From contig NZ_LMOV01000027.1 of assembly GCF_001424265.1 (NCBI RefSeq), positions 141,617 to 205,616 on the forward strand: 64,000 nt of DNA, in the 5' to 3' direction. The notes under the pieces were generated by a model. That model did not search any database and had not been told where the DNA came from. It saw only the letters and a program-made list of their open reading frames with translations. The stretch is from Acidovorax sp. Leaf160. GTDB taxonomy: Bacteria > Pseudomonadota > Gammaproteobacteria > Burkholderiales > Burkholderiaceae_C. The position numbers were made by a program, and so were the translations under genes. Positions 51,785 through 61,639 of this stretch are shown here, one piece after another. Positions within the stretch are counted from its first letter, which is position 1, and the number at the start of each line of letters is the position of its first letter.

Positions 51785-52539
51785 CAGCGGCCTCCGGAGA
51801 CTTCCATGAGCGTCATGGTGGTGTAGGGCGAGGCATCGCCCATCAGCCACACGATGGCCTCGGCCACTTCGCCCGCCGTGCCGCCGCGTCCCATCGGCAC
51901 CAGGGGGGCCAGGTCGCGCACGCGGTCGGGCAGGCCGCCGCTGGCGTGGATCTCGGTCTCGATCAGCCCTGGCCGCACGGCGTTCACGCGGATGCCCTCG
52001 GCCGCGACCTCGCGCGCCAGGCCCACGGTGAGCACGTCGATGGCGCCCTTGGCGGCTGCGTAGTCCACGTACTGGCCCGCCGCGCCCAGCCGCGCCGCCG
52101 CGCTGGAGACGTTCACGATGCTGCCGCCCGCGCCACCGTGCCGGGTGCTCATGCGGCGCACGGCCTCGCGGGCGCAGTAGAAGCTGCCCAGCACGTTGAT
52201 GTCGAACATGCGGCGCAGGCGCTCGCCGCCCATGTCGTCCACGCGGGCAGGCACGTCCACCACGCCGGCGTTGTTGACCAGGCAGCCGAGGCGCCCGAGC
52301 CGCTCGTCCACCGCCCGGAACATCGCCACCACGTCCGCTTCCACCGCCACGTCGCCCTGCACGGCGATGGCGGTGCCGCCGGCTTCGGCGATCTGCCGCA
52401 CCACGGCCTGCGCGGCCGCCTCGTTGCGGGCGTAGTTGACGGCCACGGCCCAGCCCTGGCGTGCCGCCAGCAGCGCGGTGGCCGCGCCAATGCCCCGGCT
52501 GCCGCCGGTGATCAACGCCACGTGGGGGGAATCGCTCAT
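51784..52539 (-). CDS. Short-chain dehydrogenase/reductase
   Basis: Starting at MSDSPHVALITGGSRGIGA, the 251-residue SDR has the cofactor motif TGGSRGIG, the structural NNAGVVDVPA (here NNAG), the catalytic YVDYAAAKGAIDVL (YxxxK) with an upstream Ser in NVSSAA, and RVNAVRPGLIETEI. It probably uses NADP(H). Substrate unknown. The stop codon overlaps the start of marC by 1 nt, so the two form an operon. Confidence 0.92.
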   Translation of the reverse strand: MSDSPHVALITGGSRGIGAATALLAARQGWAVAVNYARNEAAAQAVVRQIAEAGGTAIAVQGDVAVEADVVAMFRAVDERLGRLGCLVNNAGVVDVPARVDDMGGERLRRMFDINVLGSFYCAREAVRRMSTRHGGAGGSIVNVSSAAARLGAAGQYVDYAAAKGAIDVLTVGLAREVAAEGIRVNAVRPGLIETEIHASGGLPDRVRDLAPLVPMGRGGTAGEVAEAIVWLMGDASPYTTMTLMEVSGGR

Positions 52540-52797
52540 GTGCTGGCTCCTTCTGCAAGAATGCGGGCGCCCCGCGCGGGGCGCCTGCTGCCCGGCATTA
52601 CAGCATTGCGCGGCGCCGTCCGGCAGCGTTCGGGGCAGCCGGCGGACGATGATTCCGTGTTGTCCGCGTGCGGGCGTTCCTCGTTCGGTCGCACGGCGCT
52701 TCCGGCGCGGCACCAACGCGCTACCAACGCGCCACCCCTTCCCGCTGTCATCGCTAATCTCTCTATCCATCTATCTCTACCGCAAGGAGCCACACCC

Positions 52798-53499
52798 ATG
52801 GGTCAGTTCGTCGATCTCACTTCCGCCGATGGTTTCACCGTGCCCGCCTGGGTCGCGCTGCCCGAGGGCACGCCGCGCGGCGGCCTGGTGGTGGTGCAGG
52901 AGATCTTCGGCGTCAACTCGCACATCCGCGACGTGGCCGACCGCTGGGCCGCCAAGGGCTACGCCGTGGTGGCGCCCGCCATGTTCGCGCGCGTCGAGCC
53001 GGGCGTGGAGCTGGGCTACACCGACGCCGACATGAAGGCCGGCATGGAGCTGAAGTCCCGCGCCGAGGCGCTGCCGGGCGCGGGCGTGCTGCCCGACATC
53101 CAGGCCGCCATCGATCACGCTGCCAAGCTGGCGGGCGAGCAGGGTGGCGGCAAGGTCGGCATCTTCGGCTTCTGCTGGGGCGGCCTGCTGACCTGGCGCG
53201 CCGCCTGCGAACTGCAGGGCCTGTCGGCCGCCATCTGCTACTACGGCGGCGGCATGACGATGGGCGCGGAAGTCGACCGCCAGCCGCGCTGCCCGGTGAT
53301 GGCGCATTTCGGCCGGCGCGACCATTTCATTCCGGTCGATTCGGTGGAGGCCTTCGGCCGCGCCCACCCGGAAGTCGAGGTGCACCTGTACGACGCCGAC
53401 CACGGCTTCAACTGCGACCAGCGCGGCTCCTACGACGCGGCAGCGGCCAGCACGGCGGCGGATCGCACGCAGGCTTTCCTGGCCCGCCACGTCGGCTGA
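52798..53499 (+). CDS. Dienelactone hydrolase-family protein
   Basis: Starting at [19 protein letters not shown] with AAGGAG ahead, the 233-residue alpha/beta hydrolase has the nucleophile elbow GFCWGG (Cys near 124), [10 protein letters not shown] (Asp) and YDADHGFNC (His), the Cys-Asp-His triad of dienelactone hydrolases. True DLH opens dienelactones in chlorocatechol degradation; no other such genes are near, so the substrate may be different. The 258-bp region divergent from the SDR gene shows no clear motif beyond a TC-rich tract before the ribosome site. Confidence 0.92.
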   Translation: MGQFVDLTSADGFTVPAWVALPEGTPRGGLVVVQEIFGVNSHIRDVADRWAAKGYAVVAPAMFARVEPGVELGYTDADMKAGMELKSRAEALPGAGVLPDIQAAIDHAAKLAGEQGGGKVGIFGFCWGGLLTWRAACELQGLSAAICYYGGGMTMGAEVDRQPRCPVMAHFGRRDHFIPVDSVEAFGRAHPEVEVHLYDADHGFNCDQRGSYDAAAASTAADRTQAFLARHVG

Positions 53500-53558
53500 G
53501 AACCGGGGCTGAGCGCGGCGTCGGGCGGCGGGGCGCCGAGTGCGTCAAAATCACGCCC

Positions 53559-54839
53559 ATGAACGCGCTCAACATCGCTGAATACACCCAGACCCTCGGC
53601 TTACAGGCAAAAACGGCCTCCGCGCTGATGGCGCGGGCGCCGTCTGCTATTAAAAACAAAGCATTGCTGGCGCTGGCCCGGCTGCTGCGGGGCAGCGTCG
53701 GCGCCCTGCAAGAGGACAACGCCCGCGACCTGGAGCGCGCCCGCGCCGCAGGCCTGGCCGAGCCCATGGTGGACCGGCTCAAGCTCAGCCCCAAGGTGCT
53801 GGAGACCTGCGCCCTGGGCTGCGAGCAGCTGGCCGCCATGCCGGACATCATCGGCGAGATTCTGGGCATGAAGCAGCAGCCGAGCGGCATCCGCGTCGGC
53901 CAGATGCGCGTGCCGATCGGCGTGTTCGGCATGATCTACGAGAGCCGCCCGAACGTGACCATCGAGGCCGCCAGCCTCAGCATCAAGAGCGGCAACGCCT
54001 GCATCCTGCGCGGCGGCTCGGAAGCCATCGACTCCAACAAGGCGCTGGCGCGCCTGGTGCAGCAGGCGCTGGCCGAAGCCGGCCTGCCCGAAGACGCCGT
54101 GCAGCTGGTGCAGACCACCGACCGCGAGGCCGTGGGCCAGCTCATCGCCATGCCGCAGTACGTGGACGTGATCATCCCGCGCGGCGGCAAGGGCCTGATC
54201 GAGCGCATCAGCCGCGATGCCAAGGTGCCCGTCATCAAGCACCTGGACGGCAACTGCCACACCTATGTGGACGACCCCTGCGACGTGGCCATGGCCGTGA
54301 AGGTGGCCGACAACGCCAAGACGAACAAGTACAGCCCCTGCAACGCGAGCGAGGGCCTGCTGGTCGCGCGCGGCGTGGCGGCCGAATTCCTGCCGCAGAT
54401 CGGCGTGGTCTATGCCGCCAAGGGCGTGGAGATGCGCGGCTGCCCCGAATCGCTGGCGCTCCTGGCCGACGTGCCCGGCGCATTGCTGGTGCCGGCCACC
54501 GAGCAGGACTGGGGCGAGGAGTACCTCGCGCCCATCATCAGCATCAAGGTGGTGGAAGGCGTGGACGAAGCCATTGCCCACATCAACCGCTACGGCAGCC
54601 ACCACACCGACGCCATCCTCACGCGCGACCACATGCATGCCCAGCGCTTCCTGCGCGAGGTGGACTCGGCCAGCGTGATGGTCAACGCCAGCACGCGCTT
54701 TGCCGACGGCTTCGAGTACGGGCTGGGCGCCGAGATCGGCATCAGCACGGACAAGTTCCACGCCCGCGGGCCGGTGGGCATCGAGGGGCTGACCTCGCTC
54801 AAGTGGGTGGTGCTGGGCGAAGGCGAAGTCCGGGCCTGA
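53559..54839 (+). CDS. proA: Gamma-glutamyl phosphate reductase
   Basis: The 426-residue enzyme reduces glutamyl phosphate to the semialdehyde in proline synthesis. Motifs: [35 protein letters not shown]-type [12 protein letters not shown] and the catalytic-cysteine block [14 protein letters not shown] (about residue 260), then a final [18 protein letters not shown]. Codons 30-36 (GCTATTAAAAACAAAGC) are AT-rich and match a copy of the dispersed repeat. Confidence 0.96.
   Translation: MNALNIAEYTQTLGLQAKTASALMARAPSAIKNKALLALARLLRGSVGALQEDNARDLERARAAGLAEPMVDRLKLSPKVLETCALGCEQLAAMPDIIGEILGMKQQPSGIRVGQMRVPIGVFGMIYESRPNVTIEAASLSIKSGNACILRGGSEAIDSNKALARLVQQALAEAGLPEDAVQLVQTTDREAVGQLIAMPQYVDVIIPRGGKGLIERISRDAKVPVIKHLDGNCHTYVDDPCDVAMAVKVADNAKTNKYSPCNASEGLLVARGVAAEFLPQIGVVYAAKGVEMRGCPESLALLADVPGALLVPATEQDWGEEYLAPIISIKVVEGVDEAIAHINRYGSHHTDAILTRDHMHAQRFLREVDSASVMVNASTRFADGFEYGLGAEIGISTDKFHARGPVGIEGLTSLKWVVLGEGEVRA
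53646..53662 (+). repeat. Dispersed repeat core, copy G, inside proA
   Basis: GCTAT-N7-AAAGC with the same 5-7-5 layout as the intergenic copies. In frame it codes for AIKNKA, a plausible ProA helix; copy E codes for TIKNRA in another gene. The codons are AT-rich against a GC-rich gene. Chance resemblance is possible, as the AGGCC box is poor here. Confidence 0.45.
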
Positions 54840-54858
54840 TGCCGCGCTTGATCGGCTT

Positions 54859-54910
54859 GCTACTGATTCGATAGCTGAACGCGCCCGTCGTCACTGCCTC
54901 AGAGGCCGAT
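54859..54910 (+). repeat. GCTAY-N7-ATAGC-N25 repeat, copy H, trkA leader
   Basis: GCTAC-N7-ATAGC at 54859-54875, 25 nt, then AGAGGCC at 54901-54907 and GATTC. The AGAGG of this box is the only Shine-Dalgarno-like sequence before the trkA ATG at 54916, so the repeat seems to supply the ribosome site. Confidence 0.82.
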
Positions 54911-54915
54911 TCTTC

Positions 54916-56373
54916 ATGAAAATCATCATCCTCGGCGCGGGCCGCGTGGGCTACAGCGTGGCCGAGAGCCTGGTGTCCGAGCGCAACGACATCACCGTCA
55001 TCGACACCGATGCCGAGCGCCTGCGCGACCTGGAGGCGCGCTTCGACCTGCGCGGCGTGGTCGGCAACGGCATCGACCCCGAAGTGCTGGCCGAGGCCGG
55101 CGCGCGCGACACCGACCTGCTGATCGCCTGCGCCGCGCAGGACGAAACCAACCTGGTCTGCTGCAAGGTCGCGCAGTTGCTGTTCAACGTGCCCACGCGC
55201 ATCGCCCGCGTGCGCTCGTCCGGCTTCGACACCGAGCAGGGCCGCCTGCTGCTGGGCAAGGACGGCTTCGGCGTGGACCGCATCATCTGCCCCGAGGAAT
55301 CGCTGACCCGCTACATCGGCAAGCTGGTCGAGTTCCCGGAGGCCCTGCAGGTGCGCCAGTTCGCGGGGGGGCGTGCATGCCTGGTGTCGGTGCGGGCCCG
55401 GCTGGGCGCGTCCATGGTGGGCATGAAGATCGCCACCATGCGCGAGATGGCGCCCGAGGTGGCCATGCGCATCGTGGCCATCTACCGCCGCTTCCCGGAA
55501 GAGCCAGACCGCTTCATCCCCTGCGACGGCGCCACGCGCGTGGAGCCGGGCGACGAAGTGTTCGTGCTGTCCGCGCGCGAACACATTCCGCAGGTGCTGG
55601 CCGCGCTGCACCGGCGCGGCGACCAGGCCGCGCGGCCGGTGCGCCGCATCATGGTGGCCGGCGGCGGCCGCGTGGGCCAGCGGCTGGCGCGGCAGCTGTC
55701 GCAGCAGGGCGGCTTCAACGTGAAGATCATCGACGAGGACGCCGCCCGCTGCCAGGCGCTGGCCGCGCAGCTGCCCACCGGCATCCTGGTGCTGAACGGC
55801 GACGCGACCGACGAAGACCTGCTGGGCGACGAGGGCATCGAGGAGGTGGACCTCTTCCTGGCGCTCACCGACGACGACGAGAACAACATCATGGCCAGCC
55901 TGCTGGCCAAGCGCATGGGCGCGCGCCGGGTGCTGGCGCTCATCAACCGGCGCAGCTATGCCGACCTGATGCACGGCACGCAGATCGACATCGCCCTGTC
56001 GCCCGCCCAGGCGCTGCTGGGCGAGCTGCTGGCCTACGTGCGGCGCGGCGACGTGCAGGCCGTGCACAGCCTGCGCCGGGGCGTGGCCGAGGCGCTGGAG
56101 ATCGTGGCGCGCGGCGACCGCAAGAGCTCGCGCGTGGTGGGCCGCAAGGTCAGCGAGATCCACCTGCCGGCCGAGGTGCACATGGGGCTGATCGTGCGCG
56201 GCCTGCCGGAGGCGCAGGGCGCCGAGCCCATCCCCGAGCAGGAGCCCGAAGTCATCATCCCGCGCAGCCACACCGTCATCGAGAGCAACGACCATGTGGT
56301 GTTCTTCCTGCCGCACAAGCGTCTGGTGCGCGACGTGGAAAAGCTGTTCCGCGTCAGCGCCACGTTCTTCTGA
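54916..56373 (+). CDS. trkA: Trk potassium uptake regulatory protein TrkA
   Basis: The 485-residue protein has two RCK modules, each with a nucleotide fold: ILGAGRVGYSVAESL at the start and MVAGGGRVGQRLARQL (about 245), and ATDEDLLGDEGIEEVDLFLALTDDDENNI in the second. It binds NAD(H)/ATP and gates TrkH. Slightly longer than the E. coli protein (458). trkH follows after 71 nt. The leader is a copy of the dispersed repeat. Confidence 0.95.
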   Translation: MKIIILGAGRVGYSVAESLVSERNDITVIDTDAERLRDLEARFDLRGVVGNGIDPEVLAEAGARDTDLLIACAAQDETNLVCCKVAQLLFNVPTRIARVRSSGFDTEQGRLLLGKDGFGVDRIICPEESLTRYIGKLVEFPEALQVRQFAGGRACLVSVRARLGASMVGMKIATMREMAPEVAMRIVAIYRRFPEEPDRFIPCDGATRVEPGDEVFVLSAREHIPQVLAALHRRGDQAARPVRRIMVAGGGRVGQRLARQLSQQGGFNVKIIDEDAARCQALAAQLPTGILVLNGDATDEDLLGDEGIEEVDLFLALTDDDENNIMASLLAKRMGARRVLALINRRSYADLMHGTQIDIALSPAQALLGELLAYVRRGDVQAVHSLRRGVAEALEIVARGDRKSSRVVGRKVSEIHLPAEVHMGLIVRGLPEAQGAEPIPEQEPEVIIPRSHTVIESNDHVVFFLPHKRLVRDVEKLFRVSATFF

Positions 56374-56444
56374 CACGCCCGCCAGCACGCCGCGCGCCGT
56401 CTTCCTCTTCCTGTCCGACTTTCTCCTCCTTCGCTCAACCTCCC

Positions 56445-57911
56445 ATGGCGGATCTCTTTCCCGTTCTGCGCGTGCTCAGCGTGCTGCTGGCGATGTTCGG
56501 CGCCTCCATGGCGGTGCCGCTGGCGGCGTCCTGGCTGACCGAGGACGGGCTCTGGCTGACCTACGTCGGCTCGGCGGCCATCACTTGGTCGGTGGGCGCC
56601 ATGCTCTGGCTGCAGACGGGCCACCACCGGCGCGAACTGCTGCCGCGCCACGGCGTGATGCTGGTGTCGATGGTGTGGGTGGTGCTGCCGGTCTTCGCCG
56701 CGCTGCCGCTGCTTTTCGCCACGCACGAACTGGGGCGTCCGCTGTCGTTCACGCATGCCTATTTCGAGGCGGTGTCCGGTCTCACCACCACCGGCGGCAC
56801 GGTGATGACCGACCTGGACGACCTGCCGCTCTCGGTGAACCTGTGGCGCACCTTCATGCAGTGGATCGGCGGCATGGGGATTCTGATCCTGGCCGTGGCG
56901 GTGCTGCCGCTGCTGGGCGTGGGCGGGGCGCAGCTCTTCAAGGCCGAGGCGGCCGGCCCGGTCAAGGACACCAAGCTGACCCCGCGCATGACCGAGACGG
57001 CCAAGGGCCTCTGGGGCGTGTACGTGCTGTTTTCGGTGGTCTGCGCGCTGGCCTACTGGGCGGCCGGCATGAGCCCGCAGGACGCGCTGATGCACATGTT
57101 CGCCACGGTGAGCCTGGGCGGCCTGTCGTCGCACGACCTGAGCTTCGCCTACTTCTCGTCGCCGCTGCTGGAGGCCATCGCCGTGGTGTTCATGTTGCTG
57201 GCCAGCTGCAACTTCGCCCTCTATTTCATCGCGGTGCGCAAGCGCCACCTGCGCGGCTTCTGGCGCGACGCGGAAATGCGCGCGACCATGGTGGCGCTGA
57301 TCGGCGGCGGGCTGGTGGTGTCGGTGCTGCTCTGGGCGAAGAACGTCTATCCGCTCTCGGACGCGCTGCGCTACGGCATGTTCCACGTGATCTCGGTGGC
57401 CACCACCACCGGCTTCGTCACCACCGACTACCTGGGCTGGCCGGTGTTCGCGCCGGTCTTCATGCTGCTGCTGTCGGGCGTGGCGACCAGTGCCGGGTCG
57501 ACCGGCGGCGGCATCAAGATGGTGCGCATGCTGATTCTGCTGAAGCAGGCGCGGCGCGAGATGACGCGCATCGTGCATCCGCGCGCCGTGCAGCCGGTGC
57601 GGCTGGGCGAGGCGGTGGTCGACCACCGCATGATCTTCTCGGTGCTGGCCTTCATGCTGGTGTATGGCGCCACCGTCGTGACCCTCAGCATGGTGCTGCT
57701 GCTGACCGACCTCGATCCGGTCACCGCGTTCTCGGCCGTCCTGGCCAGCGTGCATTGCATGGGCCCCGGGCTGGGCCAGCTGGGCCCGGCGTCCTCCTAC
57801 GCCGTGCTGACCGATTTCCAGCTCTGGGTCTGCACGCTGGCGATGCTGCTCGGGCGGCTCGAGATCCTGAGCTTCATGGCACTGCTGACACCGGCTTTCT
57901 GGCGCCGCTGA
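56445..57911 (+). CDS. trkH: Trk potassium channel subunit TrkH
   Basis: Starting at MADLFPVLRVLSVLLAMFG, the 488-residue protein has the four-repeat K+ channel design; selectivity-filter segments include SGLTTTGGTVM, ATTTGFVTTDYLGWPVF and SVHCMGPGLGQLGPAS, with SAGSTGGGIKMVRML in the gating region. It forms the potassium path regulated by TrkA. It is co-transcribed with trkA and lies just before gshA. Confidence 0.95.
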   Translation: MADLFPVLRVLSVLLAMFGASMAVPLAASWLTEDGLWLTYVGSAAITWSVGAMLWLQTGHHRRELLPRHGVMLVSMVWVVLPVFAALPLLFATHELGRPLSFTHAYFEAVSGLTTTGGTVMTDLDDLPLSVNLWRTFMQWIGGMGILILAVAVLPLLGVGGAQLFKAEAAGPVKDTKLTPRMTETAKGLWGVYVLFSVVCALAYWAAGMSPQDALMHMFATVSLGGLSSHDLSFAYFSSPLLEAIAVVFMLLASCNFALYFIAVRKRHLRGFWRDAEMRATMVALIGGGLVVSVLLWAKNVYPLSDALRYGMFHVISVATTTGFVTTDYLGWPVFAPVFMLLLSGVATSAGSTGGGIKMVRMLILLKQARREMTRIVHPRAVQPVRLGEAVVDHRMIFSVLAFMLVYGATVVTLSMVLLLTDLDPVTAFSAVLASVHCMGPGLGQLGPASSYAVLTDFQLWVCTLAMLLGRLEILSFMALLTPAFWRR

Positions 57912-58059
57912 GATCCAGCGCGGCGCAGGCCACGTATGGGTGGGGACAGCGGGGCCGCATGCCGGGTTGCGGAATGGCGCAGCGGCCCCATCTCCCTACA
58001 ATCTTTCGTCAGCGTGCGCCCCCGGGCGGGCGTCTTCCCTTCCTCCCACAAGGGGTTTC

Positions 58060-59358
58060 ATGGTTCCGCACCTCATCACCGCCCTCACGGGGCCGATCAA
58101 CGAACTCGAACAACGCATCCTCGACTCCATGCCCGCCATCGAGCGCTGGTTTCGCCTGGAGTGGATGGAGCACACCCCGCCGTTCTACACGTCCGTGGAC
58201 ATCCGCAACGCCGGCTTCAAGCTGGCCCCGGTGGACACCAACCTCTTTCCCGGCGGCTGGAACCACCTGACCAACGAGATGCTGCCGCTGGCCGTGCAGG
58301 CGGCGATGGCGGCCATCGAGAAGATCTGCCCCGAGGCGCGCAACCTGCTGATCATTCCGGAGAACCACTCGAACAACACGTTCTACCTGTCGAACGTGGT
58401 GCAGCTGCAGCGCATCTTCAACATGGCGGGGCTGAACGTGCGGGTCGGCTCCATCAGCCCGGAGATCAAGAAGCCCACGCTGGTGACGCTGCCCGACGGC
58501 GAGACCGTCACGCTGGAGCCGGTCATCCGCACCAAGCGCCGGCTGGGCCTGAAGGATTTCGACCCTTGCACCATCCTGCTGAACAACGACCTCTCGGCCG
58601 GCCCGCCAGGCATTCTGGAAGACCTGCACGAGCAATACCTGCTGCCGCCGCTGCACGCGGGCTGGAGCGTGCGCCGCAAGAGCCGCCACTTCCAGAGCTA
58701 CGAGGAAGTGGCCAAGCGCCTGGGCAAGCTGCTGGGCATCGACCCCTGGCTGATCAATCCGCTCTCCAGCCGTAGCGAGGGGGTGGACTTCCACACCGAA
58801 GCCGGCCTGGAGCAGCTGCGCGGCGCCGTGGACGCGCAGCTGACCAAGGTGCGCCGCAAGTACAAGGAATACGGCATCAATGAAAAGCCGTTCGTGATCG
58901 TCAAGCCCGACAACGGCACCCAGGCCATGGGCGTGCTGACGGTGCGCGACGCGAAGGACCTGGACGCGCTGGTCGGCCGTAAGCCCCGTGGCAAGAGCGC
59001 CATCGTGAAGGACGGCCAGGCCGTGCACGACGTCATCATCCAGGAAGGCGTGCTGACCCGCGAGCGGGTGCACGAAGCCGTGGCCGAGCCGGTGGTCTAC
59101 ATGATGGACCGCTACGTGGTGGGCGGCTTCTACCGAATGCATGCCGAACGCGGCGTGGACGAGAGCCTGGCCGCGCCGGGCGCGAGCTTCGTGCCGCTGG
59201 CCTTCAAGCACAGTACCCATCTGCCCCAGCCCGGCGCCCGCCCGGGCGCCAGCGCGCCCAACCGCTTCTATATGTATGGCGTGGTGGCGCGCCTGGCCAT
59301 GCTGGCCGCCAGCTACGAGCTGGAGGCGACCGACCCCGAGGCCGAGGTGTACGACTGA
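58060..59358 (+). CDS. gshA: Glutamate-cysteine ligase, proteobacterial type
   Basis: The 432-residue protein MVPHLITALTGPINELEQRI belongs to the third GshA class found in many proteobacteria (not the E. coli type). Conserved blocks are RWFRLEWMEHTPPFYTSVD, LLIIPENHSNNTFYLSNV and KPDNGTQAMGVLTVRD. It makes gamma-glutamylcysteine, the first step to glutathione. AAGGGG precedes the start. The second-step gene gshB lies 3.5 kb downstream beyond kup and a BenE-like gene. Confidence 0.95.
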   Translation: MVPHLITALTGPINELEQRILDSMPAIERWFRLEWMEHTPPFYTSVDIRNAGFKLAPVDTNLFPGGWNHLTNEMLPLAVQAAMAAIEKICPEARNLLIIPENHSNNTFYLSNVVQLQRIFNMAGLNVRVGSISPEIKKPTLVTLPDGETVTLEPVIRTKRRLGLKDFDPCTILLNNDLSAGPPGILEDLHEQYLLPPLHAGWSVRRKSRHFQSYEEVAKRLGKLLGIDPWLINPLSSRSEGVDFHTEAGLEQLRGAVDAQLTKVRRKYKEYGINEKPFVIVKPDNGTQAMGVLTVRDAKDLDALVGRKPRGKSAIVKDGQAVHDVIIQEGVLTRERVHEAVAEPVVYMMDRYVVGGFYRMHAERGVDESLAAPGASFVPLAFKHSTHLPQPGARPGASAPNRFYMYGVVARLAMLAASYELEATDPEAEVYD

Positions 59359-59391
59359 CGGTGGCCGCCGGGCCCATGCCCGCCGGTGAAG

Positions 59392-59423
59392 CAGCGGCCC
59401 AACGACCCAGCGGCCCAACGACC
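59392..59423. repeat. 16-bp perfect tandem duplication
   Basis: CAGCGGCCCAACGACC occurs twice without error (59392-59407 and 59408-59423), between gshA and kup. It is immediately followed by the dispersed motif at 59434. Confidence 0.9.
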
Positions 59424-59433
59424 GAATGGCCAT

Positions 59434-59457
59434 CCGGGCTGAGCCTGTCGAAGCCGG
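59434..59457. repeat. Dispersed CTGAGCCTGTCGAAGCC motif
   Basis: The sequence GGGCTGAGCCTGTCGAAGCC is, from memory, one of the most common short dispersed motifs in betaproteobacterial and xanthomonad genomes, usually in intergenic DNA. A weaker half copy (CTGGTCGAAGCC) lies near 34986. Its function is unknown. Confidence 0.6.
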
Positions 59458-59628
59458 GGCGGGGGCGCTGTGCGGCAGGGGGCTGGCCGCGGCGCCGTGG
59501 TGGACTTGCAACAATTTGTCGCTTCGGCTGACACGGGCCGGCTGCCTGTGTAAACGGCCCGGAGCACAATAGCGGTCCCGCAAGAATCGGAACCCGGCCG
59601 CGCCGTCGCGCGCCCCCCGGCCCCACCA

Positions 59629-61497
59629 GTGCAAAGCTCCAAATCCTCGCTCGCAGCGCTCACGCTGGGCGCCATCGGCGTCGTCTATGGCGACATCGGC
59701 ACCAGCGTCCTCTACGCAGTCAAGGAAGTCTTCGGGTCGGGCCATGTGCCCTTCACTCCCGGCAACGTCTACGGGGTGCTGTCCATCCTGTTCTGGACGC
59801 TCACCGTCATCGTCTCGCTCAAATACGTGGTGCTGGTGCTGCGCGCCGACAACAAGGGCGAGGGCGGGCTGATCGCCATGCTGGCGCTTGCGTCGCAGGC
59901 GGTGAAGGACAAGCCCCGGCTGCGCTCCGTGCTGCTGGCCGTGGGCATCTTCGGTACCTGCCTTTTCTACGGCGACGGCGTCATCACGCCGGCCATCTCG
60001 GTGCTGTCGGCGGTCGAGGGGCTGGAGGTCGTCTCGCCGCACTTCCGCCGCGCCGTGATTCCGCTCACGCTGGTGGTGCTGTTCTGCCTGTTCGTCGTGC
60101 AAAAGCGCGGCACCGCCGGCATCGGCCGCTACTTCGGGCCGGTCACGCTGGTGTGGTTCGCCTCCATCGCTGCGCTGGGCATCCCCCATATCGTGGGCCA
60201 CCCCGAAATCCTCGGCGCCCTCAGCCCGCACCACGCGCTGGGCTTCATCTGGGCCAACCCGGGCATCAGCTTCATCATCCTGGGCGCGGTCGTGCTCTGC
60301 GTGACCGGGGCCGAGGCGCTCTATGCCGACCTGGGCCATTTCGGCAAGAAGCCGATCCGCCTGGCCTGGTTCAGCGTGGCCATGCCGGCCTTGACGCTGA
60401 ATTACTTCGGCCAGGGCGCGCTGCTGCTGGCCGAGCCCGAGGCAGTGAAGAACCCCTTCTTCATGATGGCGCCCGACTGGGCGCTCATCCCCCTGGTGGT
60501 GCTGGCCACCATGGCCACGGTGATCGCCTCGCAGGCACTCATCACCGGCGCCTTCAGCGTGACCAAGCAGGTGATCCAGCTGGGCTACCTGCCGCGCCTC
60601 AATATCCAGCACACCAGCGTGCGCGACACCGGCCAGATCTACATGCCGTTCGTCAACTGGGGGCTGTTCGTCGCCATCGTGCTGGCGGTGGTCATGTTCC
60701 GCTCCAGCAGCAACCTGGCGGCGGCCTACGGCATCGCCGTCACGCTCGACATGCTGATCACCACCGTGCTGACGTTCTTCGTCATCCGGTACGGCTGGCG
60801 CTACCCGCTGGCGCTGTGCATCGCGGCCACCGGCTTTTTCTTCCTGGTCGATCTGGCGTTCTTCACCTCCAACCTGCTCAAGCTGTTCGAGGGCGGCTGG
60901 TTCCCGTTGATGATCGGCACGACGCTGTTCGTGCTGATGATGACCTGGAAGCGTGGGCGTGAGCTGCTCAACGACAAGCTGCGCGAGGACTCCATCGACC
61001 TGCGCGACTTCCTCACGGCGGTGTTCCTCAGCCCGCCTACGCGGGTAGACGGCACGGCGGTGTTCCTGACGGCCGAGCCGGGCTCGGTACCGAACGCGCT
61101 GCTGCACAACCTCAAGCACAACAAGGTGCTGCACCAGCAGAACCTGTTCGTCACCGTGCGCAGCCACGAAACCCCCTGGATCGGACTGGAGAAGCGCCTG
61201 CAGGTGGAGCCGCTGGGCAGCGACTGCTGGCAGGTGGTGGTGCACTACGGCTTCAAGAACGACCCCGACCTGCCCCGCGCCCTGGCCGCCATGCGCGGGC
61301 GGGGCTGCGAGCTGGACGGCATGACCACCAGCTACTTCCTGTCGCGCGACGTGGTGATCCCGACCATCGGCAGCGGCATGGCTCCGTGGCGCGAAAAGCT
61401 CTTCGCGCAGATGCACCACAACGCCAGCGGCGCCGCCAGCTTCCTCAACCTGCCGAGCAACGCGGTGGTGGAGCTGGGCTCCAAGATCGAGATCTGA
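59629..61497 (+). CDS. kup: Low-affinity potassium uptake permease Kup
   Basis: The 622-residue protein begins at a GTG ([20 protein letters not shown]) and has twelve transmembrane helices with [48 protein letters not shown] and [14 protein letters not shown]. It is a K+/H+ symporter of the KUP family. No Shine-Dalgarno sequence is evident. The 270-bp region before it holds a tandem duplication and a stem CGGGCCG/CGGCCCG (59534-59561). It stands between gshA and gshB. Confidence 0.95.
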   Translation: MQSSKSSLAALTLGAIGVVYGDIGTSVLYAVKEVFGSGHVPFTPGNVYGVLSILFWTLTVIVSLKYVVLVLRADNKGEGGLIAMLALASQAVKDKPRLRSVLLAVGIFGTCLFYGDGVITPAISVLSAVEGLEVVSPHFRRAVIPLTLVVLFCLFVVQKRGTAGIGRYFGPVTLVWFASIAALGIPHIVGHPEILGALSPHHALGFIWANPGISFIILGAVVLCVTGAEALYADLGHFGKKPIRLAWFSVAMPALTLNYFGQGALLLAEPEAVKNPFFMMAPDWALIPLVVLATMATVIASQALITGAFSVTKQVIQLGYLPRLNIQHTSVRDTGQIYMPFVNWGLFVAIVLAVVMFRSSSNLAAAYGIAVTLDMLITTVLTFFVIRYGWRYPLALCIAATGFFFLVDLAFFTSNLLKLFEGGWFPLMIGTTLFVLMMTWKRGRELLNDKLREDSIDLRDFLTAVFLSPPTRVDGTAVFLTAEPGSVPNALLHNLKHNKVLHQQNLFVTVRSHETPWIGLEKRLQVEPLGSDCWQVVVHYGFKNDPDLPRALAAMRGRGCELDGMTTSYFLSRDVVIPTIGSGMAPWREKLFAQMHHNASGAASFLNLPSNAVVELGSKIEI

Positions 61498-61534
61498 GAA
61501 ACGCTGTGATGGAGCGGGGCGGAGAATAGTGGTG

Positions 61535-61588
61535 TTTTCAGGGCCGGGCGCTTGTCTAATCTGAGCTTTCAGCTATTGAATCAATAGC
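61535..61588 (-). repeat. GCTAY-N7-ATAGC repeat, copy I (minus strand)
   Basis: On the minus strand, GCTAT-N7-ATAGC spans 61588-61572. A CCCGGCC box starts 23 nt later and is followed by TGAAAA, close to the AGGCC box of other copies. It lies between kup and the BenE-like gene and is inverted relative to copies C-H. Confidence 0.75.
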
Positions 61589-61639
61589 AATGGTGGGTCG
61601 GCGGCCACGGTCCCGCCCCGCCGTACCTTTTCCCTGTTC

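Noticed and set aside
58009..61419. Open minus-strand frame of over 1,100 codons opposite gshA and kup
   Set aside because: It is a GC-rich shadow frame: His/Gln/Arg-rich composition, no domain motifs, and it lies opposite two well-supported enzymes.
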